From contig DATETJ010000002.1 of the NCBI GenBank assembly GCA_035283685.1, positions 186,001 to 250,000 on the forward strand: 64,000 nucleotides of DNA, in the 5' to 3' direction. This DNA is from Candidatus Bathyarchaeia archaeon (GTDB lineage: Archaea; Thermoproteota; Bathyarchaeia; Bathyarchaeales; Bathyarchaeaceae). Below, piece by piece: positions 7,589 through 15,636 of this stretch (position 1 is its first letter; each line of letters starts with the position of its first letter). The notes under the pieces were generated by a model. It saw nothing but the letters and a program-made list of their open reading frames with translations, was not told the origin of the DNA and ran no database searches. Made by a program: the position numbers and the translations under genes.

Positions 7589-8020
7589 TCATGGGGCTGC
7601 TTCAGGCGCTTTTGCGGCTTCAAGCTCTGGATTTTCCGTGGCACGTTGAACTGGCAACTCCGGGATCGCGCTCTGACTCTTCATCCGGCTTCTCAGTTTT
7701 TCCTCTTCGAACTTGTATGCGTCCTTCAAGGCGTTTGTGTACCACAGTCTTTGTGCGCCGTAGTGAACTCCAAGAATTACCCCGGCGAGAAGAAGCATCA
7801 CGCCGATAAGCGTGAACCCTAAGCCCAAGAAATCCAAGGGAGAAGATCCGATTTGATACGGAAATATAAGGAACCACTGCGGCCTCTGCACCGTCACAAG
7901 CGTTTGGATTATTCCGCCAGTCAGAAACACCGACCCCATAATGGCTATGCAGTAGGCTACGGACTCGCTATGACGTGATTCCTCAGCCTTCTCGTGCAAG
8001 TAGTAAGAGAAGCTCAGCAT
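7589..8020 (-). CDS. Small membrane protein with charged C-terminal tail
   Basis: 143 residues. Two membrane spans are visible, IAIMGSVFLTGGIIQTLV (~26-43) and FTLIGVMLLLAGVILGVHY (~68-87). A basic and acidic helical stretch follows (LKDAYKFEEEKLRSRMKS), ending in an Ala/Pro/Glu tail. This two-span plus coiled tail plan suggests a small membrane-anchored cytoplasmic scaffold. I do not recognise a family. Opposite-strand frames over the same bases are less convincing because this frame has clear membrane periodicity. Confidence 0.6.
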   Translation of the reverse strand: MLSFSYYLHEKAEESRHSESVAYCIAIMGSVFLTGGIIQTLVTVQRPQWFLIFPYQIGSSPLDFLGLGFTLIGVMLLLAGVILGVHYGAQRLWYTNALKDAYKFEEEKLRSRMKSQSAIPELPVQRATENPELEAAKAPEAAP

Positions 8021-8500
8021 GGGCGAAAGCCACTTCTTCGATGACTCTGGGCGAACCTACACAACTAAGTTTTATGACCTACAACTATGTAGGCTGGATT
8101 CATATGTGCGTGCCAACTGACCAGATGGTTCGTTCTTTATCCACAAACTGTGAATTTGGCAAAAGCCAGCAATTTGGGAAACATCTTCTTAGTAGAGCGC
8201 ATGCAGAAGATTCTTGCATCACGTTATTATTCCTCTAGCTTCAGAGCTGCTTCTTGGTGCGGGAAACCGTCATAGGCAAACAGTCTCCCTCCCTACAACA
8301 ACGCGATCACCGCACCGCCTGAAGAGAGAGAAAGGAGAGAAAAACGTGGTCTCTCCCTTCTTTCACGTCATCCTTCTGCAAAGAGCTGAACAAAAGACCT
8401 TGGTTTCTGCACTTTTTGAAGGGTCGATTAATCGCGCTGTGAATAACAAGGTTCAAAAAGGCTTTCAGAAACACATGGTTGAAGGTTAAAGGTGTCCCAC
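8021..8500. other. Gene-free stretch
   Basis: About 480 bp without a supportable gene. Short frames on both strands lack coding character. A hairpin with arms GGAGAG and CTCTCC lies at about 8331-8357 (loop near 8345); it could be a terminator or a processed transcript end. Nothing else stands out. Confidence 0.5.
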
Positions 8501-8812
8501 ATGATAGAGTTTGTTCCCGACGTAGTGGCAATTTTGTTTCCAGTGTTAGTGGGTTTAGTTACAGCTTTTCTCTTCAAGCGAAACCGGAAATCCGGATTTG
8601 CCTTGATAAGCGCTGCCTTCATTATAAGTGCCATCCCAGCTATTGTGACTCTGGCTTTGGGGGGTCCTTACTTCATTGTGCGACTAAGGACGCAGGGATA
8701 TACTTTGGAGCAAATCGGAGTTGTCTCCGCATACCTTTTCATAGTGAGGAGTGCGTTTCAAGCAGCATTCGTGATCTTGGTCATCCTCGGCCTGATCAAA
8801 CTCTCCAAATAG
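8501..8812 (+). CDS. Small three-span membrane protein
   Basis: 103 residues from ATG 8501, chosen over GTG 8492 because GGTG (8491-8494) sits 6 nt before it as a ribosome binding site. Three hydrophobic segments are visible (VVAILFPVLVGLVTAFLF, LISAAFIISAIPAIVTLAL, and AFQAAFVILVILGLI). No functional motif is seen and no family is recognised. It lies alone, upstream of a secreted DUF362 gene. Confidence 0.6.
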   Translation: MIEFVPDVVAILFPVLVGLVTAFLFKRNRKSGFALISAAFIISAIPAIVTLALGGPYFIVRLRTQGYTLEQIGVVSAYLFIVRSAFQAAFVILVILGLIKLSK

Positions 8813-8934
8813 ACTGCCTCTGTCAACGAAGCTTTGGCGCAAACCGCCCAGTTTTCCGTTGATATCGAGTCAGCAAGAAAGTATAAAGCCCAGCCTACAT
8901 TCTGTTCACAAAGAGGAGAAGAGGCACAGTCTCT

Positions 8935-10605
8935 ATGAACAAGCATCTTAATGATGGCAGATCAGCGAAGATCATGAACAGCTTGTTGCTTGTAGGCTTA
9001 GCCAGCCTCATGTGGTTCATTTTCCGCACAGGTACAAAGCCATCGCGGATAACGTATCCCTGCCAAAAGGCAGCTTTAGCAAACAGCTTACCCATTTTCG
9101 GCGCTTTCTTGCCAGTTTCAGTAGCCTGTTCCCTTGTGAACACAAAGAAATGGTTGTCCAAGAGAAGCGCCGCCGTAGCGTTGCTGAGCATTTTGGCAAC
9201 AGCTTTCTTGGTAGGCGAACCTTTCTTGGGATTTCTGCAACCCGCGCAGGCAGTGAATCCAAGCCAGGAGATAAAACTCGCACTTGCATCGAGGAATGCC
9301 ACTGCTTTTCCGGCTTCAGACATTTACACAGTTAGCGGGCGGGCAAACGCTCACATCAATCAACTTCTCAATCTAATGGGGTCACGCGGACTGCTCTTCT
9401 ACAAATCAAGCACAACTGGAACCAACAGGGGTCTCAACGGCTTAGTCGCTCACAACGACGTCGTCCTAATCAAGATCAACATGCAGTGGGGGCAAAGGGG
9501 CGGAACCAACACCGACATGCAGAAAGAACTCATACAAGCCATAATCGATCATCCAGACGGCTTCACCGGCGAGGTTGTAATCTCTGACAACGGACAAGGT
9601 CGCGGAAACATGAACTGGGATGCGAACAACGCTGAAGACTCCACGCAATCCACTCAAGACGTGGTTAATATGTTTTCAGCCACGCATAATGTATCAACAT
9701 ACTCTTGGGAACCTATTCGAGGCACAAGAGTAAGCGAGTACGCGCAAGGAGACTTGAACGACGGCTACATACTCTATGACACGCCAGACCCGGAGACAGG
9801 AATCTATGTTACATATCCGAAGTTTCGGACCCTGTTTGGAACTTACCTTAGCTTCAAGCATGGCATCTGGAACGGAACAGGCTACGAAAAACGATTGAAA
9901 GTAATCAACATGCCAGTTCTGAAAACTAACAACTGGCTCGGAGTCACAGTAGCCGTGAAGCATTACATGGGCGTCAATTCAGAGGGCGCCTTTGCACAGG
10001 GAGGTTTGGGCAACGGGCACGTTTCGGTTTCGACAGGCGGAATGGGCACTCTCATGATTGAAACCGGATTGCCAACATTGAACATTGTTGACGCCATATG
10101 GGTAAACGCAAACGCGCCTCCATCCACCATGGGAGGACCGCAAACTCCTTATGAGTACGCAACTAGAGTCAACACTTTGGTAGCCAGTACAGATCCCGTG
10201 GCCGTTGATTACTGGGCCACCAAACACGTGCTTGTGCAAACTTCACAGTTAATCGGATACAATGACACCCATACGCTGAATCCAGACAGCACAAACGCGA
10301 CAGGTCTGAACGAAGACACGGCATTTGGTACTTGGCTTAACCTGACCAAGAATGAAATCCTCTCCGCAGGGTACAATGTCACAATCGACGAAAACCACAT
10401 GAACGTGTATGCGTGCTCAGAAATACCTGCTGGCGACGTGGATCGCAATGGGAAGGTAAACGTTTTGGACATTTATCTATTAGGCAAAGCCTATGGCTCC
10501 AGTCCATCTCAGCCAAACTGGAATGCATACTGCAACTTCAACAGCGACGATTTAGTTGACGAGTGGGACTTGGTGGCTGTGAGAGAAAACTACGGCAAAA
10601 CCTAG
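8935..10605 (+). CDS. Secreted DUF362 protein with dockerin-like tail
   Basis: 556 residues. The N-terminus has two hydrophobic segments (~15-31 and ~78-98, ending in an AQA cleavage-like site), so the protein is exported or membrane-anchored. Residues ~110-470 resemble DUF362: a GRANAHINQLLNLMG segment, VLIKINMQWG, a GEVVISDNGQG strand and the late block VASTDPVAVDYWATK. Residues ~495-556 hold two EF-hand-like dockerin repeats (GDVDRNGKVNVLDIYLLGKAYGS and FNSDDLVDEWDLVAVRENYG). Dockerin repeats bind Ca2+ and, in cellulosomes, cohesins; archaeal versions occur on surface proteins. ATG 8974 is an alternative start. Its enzymatic role is unknown. Confidence 0.75.
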   Translation: MNKHLNDGRSAKIMNSLLLVGLASLMWFIFRTGTKPSRITYPCQKAALANSLPIFGAFLPVSVACSLVNTKKWLSKRSAAVALLSILATAFLVGEPFLGFLQPAQAVNPSQEIKLALASRNATAFPASDIYTVSGRANAHINQLLNLMGSRGLLFYKSSTTGTNRGLNGLVAHNDVVLIKINMQWGQRGGTNTDMQKELIQAIIDHPDGFTGEVVISDNGQGRGNMNWDANNAEDSTQSTQDVVNMFSATHNVSTYSWEPIRGTRVSEYAQGDLNDGYILYDTPDPETGIYVTYPKFRTLFGTYLSFKHGIWNGTGYEKRLKVINMPVLKTNNWLGVTVAVKHYMGVNSEGAFAQGGLGNGHVSVSTGGMGTLMIETGLPTLNIVDAIWVNANAPPSTMGGPQTPYEYATRVNTLVASTDPVAVDYWATKHVLVQTSQLIGYNDTHTLNPDSTNATGLNEDTAFGTWLNLTKNEILSAGYNVTIDENHMNVYACSEIPAGDVDRNGKVNVLDIYLLGKAYGSSPSQPNWNAYCNFNSDDLVDEWDLVAVRENYGKT

Positions 10606-10729
10606 CCTTAAAGTAAAAGAAAAGAGGTGCCCCTTGGCGTGCATGCGCGCTCCTTTTGGGCTCGGCGTAGAATTGGTTAACTTTGCAGTTGTGTAAGCTT
10701 CGAGACAACAAAGGAGAGTGGTGGCTTGA

Positions 10730-11059
10730 GTGAGGTTCTGTGACAACTGCGGTTCATACATGAAGGAGACAGCTGAGGGATCTCGCTGCCCAAGATGTGG
10801 CAAAGTAGTTTCATCAGAGCCTCGCAGTGCGCCGAGGCAACAAAGCATTCTGGACAAGAAGCTAAGCGATATTTACGTTGTTGACAGGCCGCGTGAACAT
10901 CGAAGCCGCGTTGTTCAACTGTGCCCTAAGTGTGGGAACCAGGAGGCGTTTCGCTGGGTTTCAAGCCTTTCTGGAGAACATGCTGGGGTAAGACGCGAAA
11001 GGACTGTGGAGCATTTTCAATGCGTGAAGTGTTTCCACACTTGGGCTAAAAGCGTCTAG
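10730..11059 (+). CDS. TFS/RpoM-like two-zinc-ribbon protein
   Basis: 109 residues from GTG 10730, 13 nt after AAGGAG. The N-terminal zinc ribbon has C4, C7, C20 and C23; the C-terminal ribbon has C65, C68, C98 and C101, in the layout of transcription factor S and RNA polymerase subunit M. In TFS the tip of the C-terminal ribbon carries an acidic Asp-Glu pair that triggers RNA cleavage. Here the tip reads VRRERTVEHF and lacks it. So this is a TFS paralogue that may bind polymerase without cleavage stimulation, or a different zinc-ribbon protein. No neighbouring polymerase genes. Confidence 0.72.
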   Translation: MRFCDNCGSYMKETAEGSRCPRCGKVVSSEPRSAPRQQSILDKKLSDIYVVDRPREHRSRVVQLCPKCGNQEAFRWVSSLSGEHAGVRRERTVEHFQCVKCFHTWAKSV

Positions 11060-11138
11060 GCATGATGGGCAGTTACAAGCGTTTAGGTTATATGCGCAGT
11101 CCACTAGTGAAAGATGATTTGAAAAAGGGTGAAATCAT

Positions 11139-11507
11139 TTGCCAAGAGTTGTGCACTTCGAAATTGACGCAAAGAAACCTGAGCGTGCCATAAAATTCTA
11201 TGAGAAGACATTTGGATGGAAAATTGAGAAGTGGCAAGGTCCAGTGGAATACTGGCTGATTACGACTGGCAATAAGAAGGAGCCGGGAATTGACGGCGGT
11301 CTTTCCAAGAGAACTGAGCCTGAACCAGCCACAGTCAACACCATTGATGTTCCTTCAATTGACGACTTCATAAAGAAGGTCAGAGCCAACGGCGGAAAAA
11401 TCACGGTTAAGAAAAGGGCTGTGCCCGGCGTCGGCTGGATGGCCTACTTCAAAGATCCTGAAGGAAACCATTGGGGCATGATGCAGGCAGACGAGTCAGC
11501 AAAATAA
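11139..11507 (+). CDS. Glyoxalase/VOC-family protein
   Basis: 122 residues from TTG 11139, fixed by GGTGA at 11128-11132, 6 nt upstream. It shows the paired beta-alpha-beta-beta-beta modules of vicinal oxygen chelate proteins: VVHFEIDAKKPERAIKFYEKTFGW at the start (~4-27) and FKDPEGNHWGMMQ at the end. Such proteins bind a divalent metal and act as glyoxalases, dioxygenases or resistance proteins; this short 'VOC with AKKPERA' type is usually uncharacterised. Monocistronic by context. Confidence 0.82.
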   Translation: MPRVVHFEIDAKKPERAIKFYEKTFGWKIEKWQGPVEYWLITTGNKKEPGIDGGLSKRTEPEPATVNTIDVPSIDDFIKKVRANGGKITVKKRAVPGVGWMAYFKDPEGNHWGMMQADESAK

Positions 11508-11638
11508 GCATCAAAGCAAATCATCAAAACTCTTTTTTTTCTTTCTAGAGCTTCGTGCGTTGTCGATTTGCAGCGCTTTGTTGTCGCTGACAAGTTTGTG
11601 AGAATGCTTTAAGGGATACCAACAGGGAACTAGACGGC

Positions 11639-13006
11639 ATGGTTCAAATATCCATCATCGGCGCTGGCAGTGCTGTATTCTCAAGTGACTTTGTGCGTGA
11701 TCTGTGCGGTACCAAGAGCCTATGGGACAGCACGGTTGTGCTCATGGATGTCAAAAAAGACCGCTTGGACATGGCACATGCATTTGCCACGAGATACAGG
11801 AAAGAGACAAAAGCCGACCTATCGTTCACGAAAACCACCGATAGAAGAAAAGCGTTACAAGGCGCTGACTTTGTGCTCTGCACGGTGAAAGTAGGCGGTT
11901 ACGAGCCGATGGAAGCCGAACGCGAAATAGCTGAACGCCACGGCTTCTACAGGGGCATAGGCGACAGAGTAAACGATTACTACGGCGGAATCGGAGCTTA
12001 CCACCAACTCAAATTCTTCCTGGACCTAGCAAGAGACATGGAGGAAGTCTGTCCCGAATCTTGGCTTATAGAAACAGCAAACCCAGTTTTCGAGGGAACT
12101 ACTCTCGTAGCTACAGAGACCAAGATCAAGGTGGTCGGAGTCTGCCATGGACACTTCGCATACAAAGACATTGTGAATGCCCTAGGACTTGACCGTGAAA
12201 GCGTTACAGTTCAGATGGCTGGCTTCAACCACTGCATCTGGCTGACCAAGTTTCTGCACAATGGGCAAGATGCCTACCCGCTGATAGACGAATGGATAAA
12301 GAACAAAGCTGAAAGATACTGGAAAAGCAGAGAGTATCTGCAAGGTTCACCATGGTCTGTTGAGCAGCTGTCACCTGCAGCGGTAGATATGTACAGAATG
12401 TCCGGTCTTTTTCCAATTGGAGACACTTTAAGATCCGCGTCGCCTTGGTGGTATCACTCGGATCTGGAGGCTAAGAAGAGGTATTTCGGTCCAACTGGCG
12501 GTTTTGACTCTGAGATCGGATGGAAAACGTACCTGAAGCTGCTTGAAAACTCGCTCAAGAAGATGAAGAGGTTGATGAGCAACCCAGCAGCTTCTTTGAT
12601 GAAGGCGTATGGCTCAGCGGCAAGTGGAGAGCAGCATATACCTCTTATCGACGCCATCGCGAACGACAAAAAAGCGGTTCTGTACCTCAACGTCCCGAAC
12701 AAAGGCGCAATCAGTAACATATCTGACGACGTGGCTGTCGAAATCCCAACAAATGTAAGCGCAAAAGGCATTAGGGGAACAAGAATTGGCAAGCTGCCTG
12801 AACGGCTTGTTCTGCATGTTATGATGCCAAGAATGCAAATGATGGAAAGAACTTTGCAGGCGTTTCTGAACGGAGACCGGAGAAGCCTACTGCTCACGAT
12901 TCTGGACGATCCTCGAGCACGATCATTTGAAACCTGTAAAGCGTTGCTGGACGAACTTTTGGCGCAGCCTTGGAACTCTGAAGCAGCCGCCCACTACAGA
13001 TGGTAG
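11639..13006 (+). CDS. GH4 family glycosidase (alpha-galactosidase/alpha-glucosidase type)
   Basis: 455 residues, normal for GH4. The Rossmann motif GAGSAVF lies at residues 8-14. The GH4 block ETANPV (N148) is followed by the metal-binding Cys-His motif VCHGHF (C169, H170) and AGFNHCIWL with H198. GH4 enzymes use NAD+ and Mn2+ and act by an oxidation-elimination mechanism. The CHGHF variant resembles alpha-galactosidase/alpha-glucosidase or glucuronidase members rather than phospho-beta-glucosidases, but substrate is not certain. It is the last host-like gene before the viral operon, which converges on it. Confidence 0.85.
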   Translation: MVQISIIGAGSAVFSSDFVRDLCGTKSLWDSTVVLMDVKKDRLDMAHAFATRYRKETKADLSFTKTTDRRKALQGADFVLCTVKVGGYEPMEAEREIAERHGFYRGIGDRVNDYYGGIGAYHQLKFFLDLARDMEEVCPESWLIETANPVFEGTTLVATETKIKVVGVCHGHFAYKDIVNALGLDRESVTVQMAGFNHCIWLTKFLHNGQDAYPLIDEWIKNKAERYWKSREYLQGSPWSVEQLSPAAVDMYRMSGLFPIGDTLRSASPWWYHSDLEAKKRYFGPTGGFDSEIGWKTYLKLLENSLKKMKRLMSNPAASLMKAYGSAASGEQHIPLIDAIANDKKAVLYLNVPNKGAISNISDDVAVEIPTNVSAKGIRGTRIGKLPERLVLHVMMPRMQMMERTLQAFLNGDRRSLLLTILDDPRARSFETCKALLDELLAQPWNSEAAAHYRW

Positions 13007-13025
13007 AAAGTCAAGAGCACGTGCC

Positions 13026-13199
13026 TCACAGTTGTAGCTTTCTCATTAAAGCCTTGATTTTTTCTTGGTCTTTCAGGTATTCTTCTATGATGGCGTTTGT
13101 CAATTCGTATATGCGCAGGTCGTTTAGCAAAGCTAGTTTTCGGATTTCTCGGTGCAAGTCGTCTCGAACTTCAACCACCGTTCTCCTGCTCTTGTCCAA
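13026..13199 (-). CDS. RHH-type small protein at the end of the viral operon
   Basis: 57 residues from TTG 13199, 4 nt after the hub gene stop. An N-terminal strand (RTVVEVRDDLHREIRKLALL) and following helices (IYELTNAIIEEYL) match the ribbon-helix-helix plan; a charged helix (KDQEKIKALMRKLQL) ends it. Probably a DNA-binding regulator, or alternatively a small tail accessory protein given its place as last gene of the tail cluster. The only alternative frame over this stretch, on the plus strand, looks like its shadow. Confidence 0.6.
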   Translation of the reverse strand: MDKSRRTVVEVRDDLHREIRKLALLNDLRIYELTNAIIEEYLKDQEKIKALMRKLQL

Positions 13200-13203
13200 G
13201 GCT

Positions 13204-14793
13204 CTATAGCCTTCCGATTTTGTATCGTGAGAGGCTTCCAGCCTTGCTCCTCAGAGCGTACAGGTAGTCAGCCAGCAAAAGTGGCTCCTTGCCCAGCTCC
13301 AGTGTAGTTTCCAGCGTCTGGGTGTCAGCGAGCAAACGGTATTCAACGCTTGTAACGCGGTAGTAGCCGTCAACGTTCTCGTTGGGCAGAGTCACCCAGA
13401 TCTTGTCGCCTGCCAGAATGGGCGTGGTGCCGTAATCTATCACGTCGCTGGCAACTCGAATGTACTCACTTGGGCTGCTCAGCTGCTCATGCAACGCTTT
13501 GGCTCGCAGTAGGCATTCGTTGTCGCTGTGCAACTCCTCATCAGTTTCCGATAATTCACGCATGCCTAAACCGTAAGTGGCGCTCCATCGAGCCCTGTTA
13601 AAGAAAAGATTGTCAACCCAAAAGCTGCCAGTGCCAGTTCCGCTGAAGTGCATGTCCCACCAAACTTCGCTGATGACTTCCCAGTTGAAGGTTAAAACAT
13701 CGCCCCACCATTCGTCCGCGTATTTCTTGCCAACATTGCATTTCTGCGGATACCACTTGTCAGGTTGAATTTGAAACTCTCGGGAAACGAGCTTCGCACT
13801 ATTGTCTTCGAGAGTAATCGTTGCTTGGCCGCTGAAGGCTGATTCAAACCTAATTAGAAGCTGCAACGACGGATACTTGTTCAGATTGGGCTCCCAGCCG
13901 GAGGGGATGATGAGGCGTAGTCGTCCGTAATAGTCGGGTGTACTCGTAGTATGCTTCACGCTGTACGCGCCTACAGCCTTGTTTGCGCTGTCCAGCGATA
14001 CGTTGCCCGTGCCTGTGCCGCTGACCCAATCGTTTATCGCATCGCTGTTGAAGTCAAGCGTTTCAGTCCAAGAGTCGCCGTCGCTTGGATACTTTTTCTC
14101 AGCGGCTCCGAAAACCATGATTTTGTCGCGTTTTCTGAAGACGCTTTTACGGTATTCGCTGACTTCCAATCGGTCGGCGAGGCTTACCTGCGATGTCTTG
14201 CCGTTTCTTGGAAAAAACTCGAATTTGCCATCAGGCGCTATTCGAAAGTCGTAGCCAATTGCGCCCGTTTTGTCAGCTGTGTTGGCAATGTACTTCAATA
14301 TGTCGAAGGCAGGCGCATTTTCATAATCAAGCTTGGTGTAAGTCGTATCCGTGCCCTCGACAAGTTCCATAGAGTTTCTGACGTGTGAAAGCCCGATGAA
14401 AGTGTCAACCAAGTCTTTAACGATGGCTTCGCCTTTCTGATTCTCATACGTCTTGGTTACAACGCGGCGGAAGAGCCGTTCACCCCAGCATCTGCCTAAG
14501 ACGCGCAGGTAATTTTCACCCAGAGAGCTTGACTGCGCCTTGATTTCTTCAACCGTTATCGTTGCGACTGGGGGACAGTTGACGCCTCTGCCTATGCTGA
14601 TGCTGCCGTCCACGCCAACATCAATCGGATAAGAACCGCCTAGGCTGTACTTCTTATCGAAATTCTGCAGAAGGCATTCGAAGCTTGAGACTTCATCCGT
14701 GCAGCCCAAGTGCACCCTCAGCTCAGCCACGTCGCCTTGAGGAGGCGTAACGGAGCCAAACACAACCGCGCAGACAGGCAAGGCTAGGCTCAT
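13204..14793 (-). CDS. Tail hub/baseplate protein with inserted beta-sandwich domain
   Basis: 529 residues. Residues 1-240 and 405-529 look like a phage tail hub (gp27/gpD-like): AELRVHLGCTDEVSSFEC near the start, NAPAFDILKYIANTADKTGA, DKIMVFGA, and late GDKIWVTLPNENVDGYYRVTSVEY. Residues ~241-404 are different: DFNSDAINDWVS, a YSVKHTT strand, PSLQLLIRFES, and a WWDMHFSGTGTGSFWVDNLFF ending, the pattern of a carbohydrate-binding-module-like jelly roll. So a glycan-binding domain appears inserted between hub halves. It follows the tape measure gene by 1 nt. Confidence 0.75.
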   Translation of the reverse strand: MSLALPVCAVVFGSVTPPQGDVAELRVHLGCTDEVSSFECLLQNFDKKYSLGGSYPIDVGVDGSISIGRGVNCPPVATITVEEIKAQSSSLGENYLRVLGRCWGERLFRRVVTKTYENQKGEAIVKDLVDTFIGLSHVRNSMELVEGTDTTYTKLDYENAPAFDILKYIANTADKTGAIGYDFRIAPDGKFEFFPRNGKTSQVSLADRLEVSEYRKSVFRKRDKIMVFGAAEKKYPSDGDSWTETLDFNSDAINDWVSGTGTGNVSLDSANKAVGAYSVKHTTSTPDYYGRLRLIIPSGWEPNLNKYPSLQLLIRFESAFSGQATITLEDNSAKLVSREFQIQPDKWYPQKCNVGKKYADEWWGDVLTFNWEVISEVWWDMHFSGTGTGSFWVDNLFFNRARWSATYGLGMRELSETDEELHSDNECLLRAKALHEQLSSPSEYIRVASDVIDYGTTPILAGDKIWVTLPNENVDGYYRVTSVEYRLLADTQTLETTLELGKEPLLLADYLYALRSKAGSLSRYKIGRL

Positions 14794-14794
14794 T

Positions 14795-15265
14795 CTAGTA
14801 TTCGACTCCTCGTCGGTAGTACTCGTCTTCGCCTGCTCGCCGAATCAGCCGCGATGAAGGCGCTCTAGCCAATTCCGTATTGTACTCTCGCTGAGCGCTA
14901 GCCGCGTCGCGTGTGGAGCTTGCCAACCAACTCATGTAAGCAGCAGTTGCCACAATCAAGCCTGCGCCCAGCGTTAACAAAGCAATTTTCATAGCTAAAG
15001 CCGAGTTCAAAAGCCAAGTAGCCGCTGACGCAGCGTTAGTTGCCACAGTCTGCGCCACCTGAGCCACAGTTGACGTGCCAAGAACAGCTCTCAAAGAAGT
15101 GAACAAGTGAACAGCAGTCATAATGCCCGTTAACATGCGTCCTGTTTGCGAATCCAAAGCGCCAAAACTGTAGGCTAAATGTACCGCATCCATAGCAATC
15201 GCGCGGAACGCGTAGCTGGCACGGTTCTCAGCGCGTACAGCCACGCTTATCTCATGGAAACTCAT
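14795..15265 (-). CDS. Very short tape measure protein
   Basis: 156 residues. The sequence has the helical, Ala/Ser/Thr-rich and hydrophobic character of a tape measure central region: AVHLFTSLRAVLG, ATNAASAATWLLNSALAMKIALLTLGAGLIVATAAYMSWL (one or two membrane-like spans) and a charged, Arg-rich tail. Its place between gp10-like/chaperone genes and the hub is the classic tape measure position. Tape measure length sets tail length, and the usual size is 500-2000 residues, so this would give an exceptionally short tail, or the gene is a deletion relic. It overlaps the preceding gene by 4 nt and the reading frame is clean. Confidence 0.65.
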   Translation of the reverse strand: MSFHEISVAVRAENRASYAFRAIAMDAVHLAYSFGALDSQTGRMLTGIMTAVHLFTSLRAVLGTSTVAQVAQTVATNAASAATWLLNSALAMKIALLTLGAGLIVATAAYMSWLASSTRDAASAQREYNTELARAPSSRLIRRAGEDEYYRRGVEY

Positions 15266-15636
15266 GTGGCAGCCGCCTCCGCAACGGCTTCTGCTACGGC
15301 TTGATTGACCCTTTGCACCAAACTTGGCATACCCAACTCCAAAGCTCGGCTCAAAAAGCGCCTAGCCCGCAGAAAACGCGTTCCAAACTCCACAAAACGT
15401 GCATACCCGGCTCTAGCGCCTAACTTGAAGGTCCACTCGCCTATTCTCTCAGCATAGACGGTGCTCGCCAAGTAGCCGCTGCGTCTAGGCGCCAAGCTTT
15501 GAGCCAGGGTCTGCATGCTGCGAACCTCTGACCCAAGCGCGTCATCAACATGGATACGCAGGTTCTCGTCTAACCGTTCAAGTTTACGTTGCAGTTCAGG
15601 AAGCCCTTGCACATTGACTGCCATTTCAACCGACAT
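15262..15636 (-). CDS. HK97 gp10-like neck protein
   Basis: 124 residues from ATG 15636 (ATG 15624 also possible). Typical gp10-like features: QGLPELQRKLERLDENL helix, SLAPRRSGYLASTVYAER, and GARAGYARFVEFGTR in the middle, with helical end. In HK97-type phages this protein lies between head closure and tail terminator; here it is moved to after the tail chaperone and before the tape measure. It overlaps the frameshifted chaperone product by 11 nt and the tape measure by 4 nt. Confidence 0.75.
   Translation of the reverse strand: MSVEMAVNVQGLPELQRKLERLDENLRIHVDDALGSEVRSMQTLAQSLAPRRSGYLASTVYAERIGEWTFKLGARAGYARFVEFGTRFLRARRFLSRALELGMPSLVQRVNQAVAEAVAEAAAT

Noticed and set aside
7382-7822. 146-residue plus-strand frame over the 7589-8020 region
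   Set aside because: Low-complexity composition; the opposite strand encodes a better membrane protein over the same bases.
13951-14388. 145-residue plus-strand frame inside the hub gene
   Set aside because: Antisense shadow; the minus-strand hub has conserved motifs throughout.
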